From Gymnopus androsaceus JB14 (taxonomy: Eukaryota; Basidiomycota; Agaricomycetes; Agaricales; Omphalotaceae), in the NCBI GenBank assembly GCA_009733575.1, contig ML769603.1:1-64000 (forward strand): a stretch of 64,000 nucleotides of DNA, written 5' to 3'. The notes below the pieces were generated by a model, which made no database searches, had not been told where the DNA came from, and saw only the letters and a list, made by a program, of their open reading frames with translations. Both the position numbers and the translations under genes were made by a program. Positions 57,402-64,000 of the stretch are shown here, piece after piece (position 1 is the first letter of the stretch; the number at the start of each line of letters is the position of its first letter).

Positions 57402-57620
57402 AGTGTAATGGGTTGGTGACCGTGGTGAATGCCTTCTGATGTATGGGCTTTGGAGTGGACTTTTCGCTTAGATCTCCTGCATTGAGGTATGATATATATA
57501 GTACATGGATAATTCTGTTCTTTTCTCCCTTTCTCGAACTTGAAAAACTCGCAAAAAAAAAACTAAAACTCCACAGACATAAGCCATGAGCCAAGAGGTA
57601 TGAAAACTATGGCGACAAAT

Positions 57621-58004
57621 TTAAGACACCAACGCGCTCTCAATGTTGAATCTGTATTCAATCGACATTATCAGCTCGCCACTTCATCCAATTGAAATCA
57701 AAACTTACCCAGCAGGTGCAGTCGCACATCCAGAGCCAGCACCAAGCGTCTCGAACGCGCCATTGGTACAGTCATCGTGGCCGCCGCCGGATTCATAGAA
57801 TGCGATTGAGTGGGGGACACCAGAATAACTCCATGACCTTGCCGACCCGCCATTGGTGAAGGCGAGACATCCAGTTCCGATCGAGCCAGTGGATACAATC
57901 GAGCCAGTGCATCCCGCCCCCGCAAAGGCGGTGACTGAGGCAGACAGCGCTGGAACGGCAGCAAGGACTGCGGTGATAAAGACGACTCGGATGTTGAATT
58001 GCAT
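57621..58004 (-). CDS. Small secreted protein copy 2, 108 aa
   Basis: Exons 57709-58004 and 57621-57651 with a 57-bp intron (GTAAGT...ACAG). The protein equals copy 3 except Val for Ala in the signal peptide (LAAVPALSA). Four cysteines, same Gly/Ser/Thr-rich mature sequence. It lies in the left palindrome arm and is transcribed towards the outside of the palindrome. The promoter region (58020-58250) is the same as in copies 1 and 3, with a poly-A/T tract of variable length just before the ATG (58019-58035). Confidence 0.87.
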
Positions 58005-58610
58005 TGTTTTTTAGCTGCAAAAAAAAAAAAAAAAATTGGAGTGAGCTGAGGATTATATGGCAGGAAGATGAAGGTGAAGAGATGATGCTAACCTGATCAA
58101 AAGTAGGAAGAGGAGCTGAGTGAATACCATCCAGAAGAGCAGGTATTTATGCGTTTTCTTAGTCCATCGAACGAGGCCTAGTAGGAGCGCATTATCTTCG
58201 AGCGAATATGTTAATACATAACATATTCGCCGTCGTAAACGGGATATGACTTGCAATGCGTACACTCGAAACTTTCATTTCTGTGCTCTCAGAAAGGTGC
58301 AAGTATTTGACGGAGAATCGTTACTAGCGGGCATTCAATCTCAAACCCCACACGGAGACACACAACCCCAGTTCCGTGAACTATGTAGTGGTAGAGCAAA
58401 AATTGCGAGATAGGGGCCGATCCGAATTACTACTATTACTAACTCGGCGAGTTGGGACAGTCATTTCAAAGGTTTTGGGTCGTGGCTGGTTGCAGCTGGT
58501 TGTGGAGCGAAAATAAAGTAGGTGGAGGGCTCAGGAGCCTCAATCATAGTATCTCGTTCTTTTGTTCAGACTTAATGGCTTTGAAGCGGGAGGATCTGAA
58601 GAAGATATCT

Positions 58611-58670
58611 GGAATATTCTGTTAGCAACCCCCTATTTGTGATTGATTTCCGACAACCCCTTCCTGATGG
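58611..58670. repeat. Partial GGAATATTCT terminus
   Basis: ggaatattctgttagcaacc resembles the termini of elements D and E (GGATTATTCTGTTTGACAAC). A matching far end is not clear, so it may be a remnant in the left arm of the palindrome. Confidence 0.4.
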
Positions 58671-58789
58671 CGCATACTTTTCCAGTCCGATCAGCAACTC
58701 TCAAACGTTGCTGACTCAGTCAAGGCTTGATCTTGATTGCGGAGGATCCGACCAATAACTATGGTGGTCAAAAGGGTGAAAAAACAAAA

Positions 58790-59020
58790 TAGCACGCGCT
58801 CACTAATTATTGCACGCTCACTCACTGATTATTGCCATGCGCGCTCACACATAAGTTATTGCATTCGCGCTCACTCGCAAAATCTTGCGCGCTCACTCAC
58901 TAAATTATTATGCGCTCACACACTAATTATTGCATTTGCGCTCAATCGCAAAATATTGCGCGCTCACTCACTGAATTATTGCACGCTCACTCACGTATTA
59001 TTGTGAGTGCACTAATTCTT
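58790..59020. repeat. Minisatellite, left palindrome arm
   Basis: Repeats of gcgctcactcactaattattgcac-type units (about 22-28 bp, variable), roughly nine in a row. The complement occurs at 59972-60180. Confidence 0.88.
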
Positions 59021-59684
59021 ATTGCAATGTACTCAACTTGTAACTAAATTTCTTAGTACCGGGCCGTTCCGAAAGGTCCAAATAGTCATGTGATGACTAT
59101 ACGGAACGGGATCGGAGTGGGCCGCATCGAAGGTGAAAATCGAAGGTGAATTCCCTTGAATTCCTCTGCAGTTATTCTTGGAATACTCAATGTAGGCAAA
59201 GAGTTTAAATTGTATGTTTAAAAAGGAAGCCATACCTGTTACCTTCGTCCACCCAGTCGAGAACCAGATACAAGAGGTTGAATTGTGAGATGAGTGTCGG
59301 GAAGGTCAATGTTCCTTGTATTAGGCAGGTCTATACCATGTTTGGACCTGATGGGCTTGGCAAATGGTCTAGGGAGAACATGGTCTGGGGACTCGGGACT
59401 CGGGAGTTATGGTGAAAGTGGACGTCTGAGTCAGCTGACTGCCATGCTGGCAAACGGCATCATGCGGCCGGGCATTGGCGTGCCACGTTGCCATGTCAAA
59501 GTTTTCCCATCGTGTCGTTCTTTCTTTCGTCGCTGCTTTCCTCAGGCTCCTCCTCAGATTCCCCATTCGTCTTGCCAAATTTAACGTTCTCTGCCCGGCT
59601 GGACATTGTATTCGGATATCACTAATTGCGTTGGGGGCTCTTCAAAGGTGCGTTACCAATTCTTTCGTCAGAAAACCTTTCTCA
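59021..59684. other. Palindrome spacer, left part
   Basis: CpG-rich sequence, single-copy in the window. Open frames 59294-59584 (plus) and 59369-59578 (minus) overlap and are not supported. Confidence 0.4.
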
Positions 59685-59972
59685 TCACTTCTTTTCTTCA
59701 GTGTAGTTCCAATTGTACCTTAAATACAGAATCATTTTCCCGGCAGACACTGCAATGGTTATGGGCCCAACTTCGATGCTAAAGTTTTCTTCTCCACTAC
59801 TGAGTACCTTTGTTCTACCTGTTGTTCGCCTTCCCTGTAGTTCCATATCTTCCTTAGTTCCATAGTCCTTACTGGTACTAGTTTGGTTTCCTTGAAATCC
59901 AATGCCTATCTTGAACGATACAGCCCTTGTTATCTTGTACTTGAAAGATCCACTGACATCTTTAGCATGCAA
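59685..59972 (-). CDS. Possible gene fragment in palindrome spacer
   Basis: A 95-codon frame whose composition is protein-like: alternating polar and hydrophobic residues (FSIEVGPITIAVSAGKMILYLRYNWN) suggest beta strands. It starts exactly at the edge of the minisatellite and could be the remaining end of a gene truncated by it. No family recognised. An alternative is a chance frame. Confidence 0.35.
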   Translation of the reverse strand: MHAKDVSGSFKYKITRAVSFKIGIGFQGNQTSTSKDYGTKEDMELQGRRTTGRTKVLSSGEENFSIEVGPITIAVSAGKMILYLRYNWNYTEEKK

Positions 59973-60180
59973 TAATAAGTGAGTGAGTGAGCGTGCAATA
60001 ATTAGTGAGTGTACAATAATTTAGTGAGTGAGCGCGTAATAATTTAGCGAGTGAGCGCGCAATAATTAGTGAGTGAGTGCGTAATTTGGCGAGTGAGCGC
60101 GCAATAATTAGTGAGTGAGTGAGCGTGCATGGCAATACTTAGTGGGTGAGCGTGCAATAATCAGTGAGCGCGTGCTATTT
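59972..60180. repeat. Minisatellite, right palindrome arm
   Basis: Units such as gtgagtgagcgcgcaataatta, complementary to 58790-59020. Confidence 0.88.
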
Positions 60181-60737
60181 TATTTTTTCACCCTTTTGAC
60201 CACCATAATATGAATAACACTGATGAAATCTCCAAAGGAAGGGGTTGTGCAACCAGCCACGACCCCAAAACCTTTAAAATGACTGTCCCAACTCGCCGAG
60301 TTAGCAATAGTATTCATTCGGATCGGCCCCTATCTCGCAATTTTTGCTCTACCACTACATAGTTCACGGAACTGGGGTTGTGTGTCTCCGTGTGGGGTTT
60401 GAGATTGAATGCCCGCTAGTAACGATTCTCCGTCAAATACTTGCACCTTTCTGAGAGCACAGAAATGAAAGTTTCGAGTGTACGCATTGCAAGTCATATC
60501 CCGTTTACGACGGCGAATATGTTATGTATTAACATATTCGCTCGAAGATAATGCGCTCCTACTAGGCCTCGTTCGATGGACTAAGAAAACGCATAAATAC
60601 CTGCTCTTCTGGATGGTATTCACTCAGCTCCTCTTCCTACTTTTGATCAGGTTAGCATCACCTCTTCACCTTCATCTTCCTGCCATATAATCCTCAGCTC
60701 ACTCCACTTTTTTTTTTTTTTTTGCAGCTACAAAACA

Positions 60738-61121
60738 ATGCAATTCAACATCCGAGTCGTCTTTATCACCGCAGTCCTTGCTGCCGCTCCAGCGCTGTCT
60801 GCCTCAGTCACCGCCTTTGCGGGGGCGGGATGCACTGGCTCGATTGTATCCACTGGCTCGATCGGAACTGGATGTCTCGCCTTCACTAATGGCGGGTCGG
60901 CAAGGTCATGGAGTTATTCTGGTGTCCCCCACTCAATCGCGTTCTATGAATCCGGCGGCGGCCACGATGACTGTACCAATGGCGCGTTCGAGACGCTTGG
61001 TGCTGGCTCTGGATGTGCGACTGCACCTGCTGGGTAAGTTTTGATTTCAATTGGATGAAGTGGCGAGCTGATAATGTCGATTGAATACAGATTCAACATT
61101 GAGAGCGCGTTGGTGTCTTAA
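60738..61121 (+). CDS. Small secreted protein copy 3, 108 aa
   Basis: Exons 60738-61033 and 61091-61121, intron 57 bp (GTAAGT...ACAG), giving 109 codons with the stop. N-terminal signal peptide as in copy 1 (LAAAPALSA), four cysteines, C-terminus FNIESALVS. In the right palindrome arm, so it points away from copy 2. A poly-T tract (60710-60723) precedes tgcagctacaaaacaATG and could be a 5'-leader intron acceptor (TTTTTTGCAG). If so, transcription starts upstream, near the cataaatac box at 60591. Confidence 0.87.
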
Positions 61122-61350
61122 ATTGTCGCCATAGTTTTCATACCTCTTGGCTCATGGCTTATGTCTGTGGAGTTTTGGTTTTTCTTTTGCAAAAGTTCGA
61201 AAAAGGGAGAAAATAACAGAATTATCCATGTACTACATATATTGTACCTCAATGAAGGAGATCTAAGCAAAAAGTTCACTCCAAAACCCATACCTCAGAA
61301 GGCCATTCACCACAGTCACCAACCCATTACACTTCTTTTATTTTCAGTTA

Positions 61351-61608
61351 CATCAGCAAAACCTGGATAATTGTCATGGCTGTCATAGCAAGCCATAGCA
61401 AGCCATAGCAGCCATAGAACTATGAACTGCTATGAACTGCTATGGGTAGCTATGAGTTGCTATGAGCTTGCAGATATATATTGCCCTTTGACATCCATAG
61501 CAGCCCATAGCAATCCATAGCTCTGGATAGATGGGGACCTTGCTATGAGTGCTATGATGCTGGACAGAGCTATCCAGCTCTGTCCAGTACACCCAGGTTT
61601 TGCTGATG
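61351..61608. mobile_element. CATCAG-family MITE, 258 bp
   Basis: Inverted ends CATCAGCAAAACCTGG, flanked by TA at 61349-61350 and 61609-61610, with catagcaagccatagc repeats inside. A short form of 51655-52311. It sits at the outer edge of the palindrome's right arm. Confidence 0.92.
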
Positions 61609-61980
61609 TACACTCCAAAAGGACAAATAAATCTGCTTGAATGAAATACAAACTGATTTACGTATTAAAAAATCACTTATGAGTAAAAAATTGAGTGAAA
61701 TGTAATTGTTCAGTCAATCTACTTAGATTACCAATAATGGAGTGGCAGCCAACTTATTTTGCTAACTTATTTAACTTATTTCTTCCCAAACTTATGAACT
61801 TTACTCAGTGAACATCAATTTACTTGGTGGATCTATTATGGCGTATTTACATAATGCTACCTTCACAAATCAAATGTCTTGTATGCTGTCCCACTGCTCA
61901 CTATTGTTTGTAAGAGTACCCAAATACAGATGCTATAACTGTTCAGCTTAACCAGATGCTTCTTCAAAGCTCACACTCCA
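61609..61980. repeat. Dispersed repeat (inverted copy at 17312-17440)
   Basis: 61750-61880 is related to 17312-17440 in inverted orientation. The remainder is AT-rich and non-coding. Confidence 0.5.
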
Positions 61981-62072
61981 CATCAGCAAAACCTGTATTT
62001 TCGCTGGAGCTGCTGGAGCATCCAGAGAATTGAATAAGTCTCCAGAGAGCTCTGGAGAGAACAAAGCTGCAG

Positions 62073-63810
62073 TTGCCAACTGCTTTATCTTCGAAAAAGG
62101 CTCGAGTGGTCACGGAGCCTGAGGTAGAACGTGCTCTCTACCTTTGGGTTCGACACTTGAACATCGAGAAAGGCGAGCTTGCATCAGGGCCAATGCTCCT
62201 AGCAAAGCGCGCCGCTTTCGAAGATGCATTGGATATTCCAGAAGAACGCCGATTTAAAGGGAAAGGCTGGCTTCCATCATTCTGCAAAACCTACCAGATT
62301 CGAGAAATGCGTAGGCATGGCGAGTCCGCATCGGTTGATCCTGCAGTTGCAAAAGCAGAGTCACAGCGTTGCGCTGCTCTCAATGATGGTTTTGCTCCTG
62401 AGGATATCTGGAACGATGATGAAACCAGCTTTTTTTGGACAGCACCACCTGATCGAGGGCTTGCAATGAAAGTGATGAAGGGAAAGAAGAAGGATAAACA
62501 GAGGATTACCGTTCATTGCATTGTCAACGCGACCGGAACCAAAATATTTCCTCTCATGTTCATTGGCAAATCCAAAAAGCCCCGTTGCTTCGGCAAATTA
62601 GGGCCGAACGAACGAGGAATTTATTATCGAAACAACAAAACAGCATGGATGACGAGCGAGTTTTACGAGGAGCGTATCCGATTATTTGACATGGAGATGG
62701 GAAGGCAAGGGCGGAAAGTGATTCTCTGGAGCAATAATTTTAGTGGCCACACCATCGACTATGTCCCGCGCAATGTTACACTTCGTAGATTTCAGCCCAA
62801 CCTAACCTCCTATGTCCAACCTCTTGACCGAGGAATCATCCGAACCTTCAAAGCACATTTCCGCCGCCTATTCTGTCTCCGTGCAATTGAACGAGATGAT
62901 GCAGATGAGGATGATATTTTCAAAATCAATTTGTTGGAGGCTATTCAGATAGCGAAGAAGGCATGGACTTTTGTTACACCAGAGACAGTCGCAAACTGTT
63001 GGAAGAAGTCCGGAATAATTGCATCGTTAGTTCATCTGTTAAAATATTTTCTGATTGCACTAATCACCTTCTAGAACTGCAAACATTTCGAACACATCCA
63101 CCTCTGAATCCCTCGACTCCCAAGCTCTTGCCATTGTCCGTGCATTTGTCACAACACCTATGATTTGACAGGAAGCGGAAGATGCCCTTGAGAAGCTCTA
63201 TGGCGATGCGGATGTTGACAGAAAGTGGGACCAGTTCCTAAACAAAATCACTGACTTAGAACCCGATGCCGATACTGGACCGATTCTCACAGAGATCGAT
63301 GCGTACCTCACCAAAGTCACCAACCAACCTTCCACTGCTGCTTCAAAGGATCCAAGGCTCCAGGTTGTCGAGGACGAGCTCATGGATCATGTGGGAGAGT
63401 TGAGAAAGCGAAACCGTATTCACGGAGTCCCGCTTACTCTTGATGAAATTATTGATCCAATTGAGGAGGCAGAAGCTGGCGATGAAGAGGGATGGTATGG
63501 TGAAAATGCAGAGGTTAAGATTGTTGAGCAGGTTCAGTATGAGAGAGCTGTGAAGAATGGGGAGATTATTGAAGTTGATGATGAAGATGACAATGAAGAT
63601 GCACCTCCAGTCATCAGTCTTCGAGAGCTTCTGCAGAGCTGCAAAACACTGGAAATACAGTGCTTGACACAAAACCTTGAGGATCCCAAGTTAGCTGAGC
63701 AAGGAATGGAGTTGATGGAGCAGATTAAAAGGTTCAGAGGTGCGGTTCAGAAGTTCAGTACGAAGAATGCGAAGCAGACACAGTTGGACAGCTTTTTCAC
63801 TCGTGAATAG
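62073..63810 (+). pseudogene. Pogo-like (CENP-B/DDE_1) transposase, damaged
   Basis: Frames 62073-63025 and 63075-63810 are joined by a 49-bp intron (GTTAGT...CTAG). The N-terminal part is a CENP-B/Tc5-type helix-turn-helix (about residues 15-85, WLPSFCKTYQIREMRRHGES). The usual first psq-type helix-turn-helix is missing and the frame opens without an ATG (TTG at 62073), so the 5' part has been lost. The DDE core follows: WNDDETSFFW (first Asp), LWSNNFSGH, and QPLDRGIIRTFKAHFRR (third Asp). The second catalytic Asp, normally directly before NFSGH, is Asn here. A TGA at 63166-63168 interrupts exon 2, where CGA (Arg) is likely. The C-terminus QTQLDSFFTRE matches the PCNA-interacting (PIP) box, known from pogo transposase. 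Confidence 0.88.
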
Positions 63811-64000
63811 TCACACATTTGTATGAGTAATGCACCGGGCCGCTAGGCCGAAAATATTCGATTTTTTGATGATTTATTCAAGTTGAATAATATATCATAA
63901 TGAATAGAAAAAACCTGGAACGACCTCTATTCATTGCGAGATACACAACTGTACATCTGAAAAGGTATTTTGTCCTTGTAGAAAGTGCTCTATTTTAGTA
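63811..64000. other. 3' region of the pogo-like element
   Basis: Non-coding sequence after the transposase stop, AT-rich, with a short ccgggccgctaggccg stretch at 63836. No terminal repeat reached. Confidence 0.5.

Larger units (their letters stand above)
57402..61336. repeat. Large imperfect palindrome (~3.9 kb)
   Basis: The left arm (57402 to about 59020) is repeated inverted in the right arm (about 59970 to 61336). The outer part of each arm is a near-identical ~1.1-kb segment with one secreted-protein gene; the inner part is a minisatellite, also inverted. The left arm has about 200 bp more than the right (58500-58750 against 60205-60250). The spacer is about 950 bp. Confidence 0.92.
61981..64000 (+). 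mobile_element. Pogo-like transposon, right end beyond window
   Basis: The left terminus CATCAGCAAAACCTG then tattttcgctggag is shared with the 90-bp MITE at 14939, and its first 15 bases with the MITEs at 51655 and 61351. A transposase frame follows 92 bp inside. No right inverted repeat is visible up to 64000. Confidence 0.8.

Noticed and set aside
1..64000. tRNA, rRNA, CRISPR arrays, bacterial-type operons
   Set aside because: None seen. The repeats that are regularly spaced (33.9 kb, 41.5 kb) have no constant repeat with unique spacers, and the genes have eukaryotic introns.

Overview
The window reads as a repeat-rich block of a basidiomycete (probably Agaricomycete) genome. The few genes have short GT-AG introns (about 50-63 bp). 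They encode small secreted cysteine-containing proteins and a HET-domain protein. The transposons are of kinds common in these fungi: Tnp2 (CACTA-like), pogo-like, Tc1/mariner, hAT-type and Mutator-type MITEs, and Ty1/copia elements. A short TTAGGG-type tract lies at 33.7 kb. I found no tRNA, rRNA or CRISPR array.

Layout. 0-5.4 kb: dispersed repeats, a TA-inserted MITE, and a CATCAG-ended element carrying a broken Tc1/mariner copy. 5.4-9.6 kb: gene island with two spliced small secreted protein genes (5442-6018, 8898-9584) and one unidentified ORF. 10-17.3 kb: decayed Tnp2 transposase, two copies of a GGATAATTCT MITE, and an 802-bp hAT-type MITE. 17.3-22.7 kb: HET-domain gene (20921-22695) and, just downstream on the same strand, an unidentified gene split by a hAT-type MITE with an 8-bp target duplication. 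23-30.6 kb: foldback repeats and a copia element (24534-30554), itself interrupted by a 1.6-kb CATCAG-ended element. 30.6-41.8 kb: repeats nested several levels deep. They include an array of short palindromes, two solo LTRs or LTR relics, and a 5.3-kb element with near-perfect ~125-bp terminal inverted repeats that contains at least five other insertions. 41.8-48.4 kb: second copia element (minus strand) with a 1,051-bp solo LTR inside its integrase region. 48.4-54 kb: MITEs and LTR fragments. 54-61.4 kb: three near-identical copies of a 108-aa secreted protein gene, two of them in the arms of a ~3.9-kb palindrome. 61.98 kb to the end: a pogo-like transposon whose right end lies outside the window.

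How the parts relate. Genes are a small minority of the sequence, and the secreted-protein genes and the HET gene sit in islands bordered by transposons. Several insertions can be read exactly from target-site duplications: 5 bp for LTR elements, 8 bp for hAT-type, 9 bp for the GGATAATTCT family, TA for mariner-type, and a variable 2-bp duplication for the CATCAG family. The transposon copies are poor in CpG and carry TGA stops where CGA Arg codons are expected, which fits CpG-directed decay. The most unusual observations are the CATCAG family with its non-TA 2-bp duplications, the palindromic amplification of a secreted-protein gene, and the nested element at 35.4-40.7 kb.
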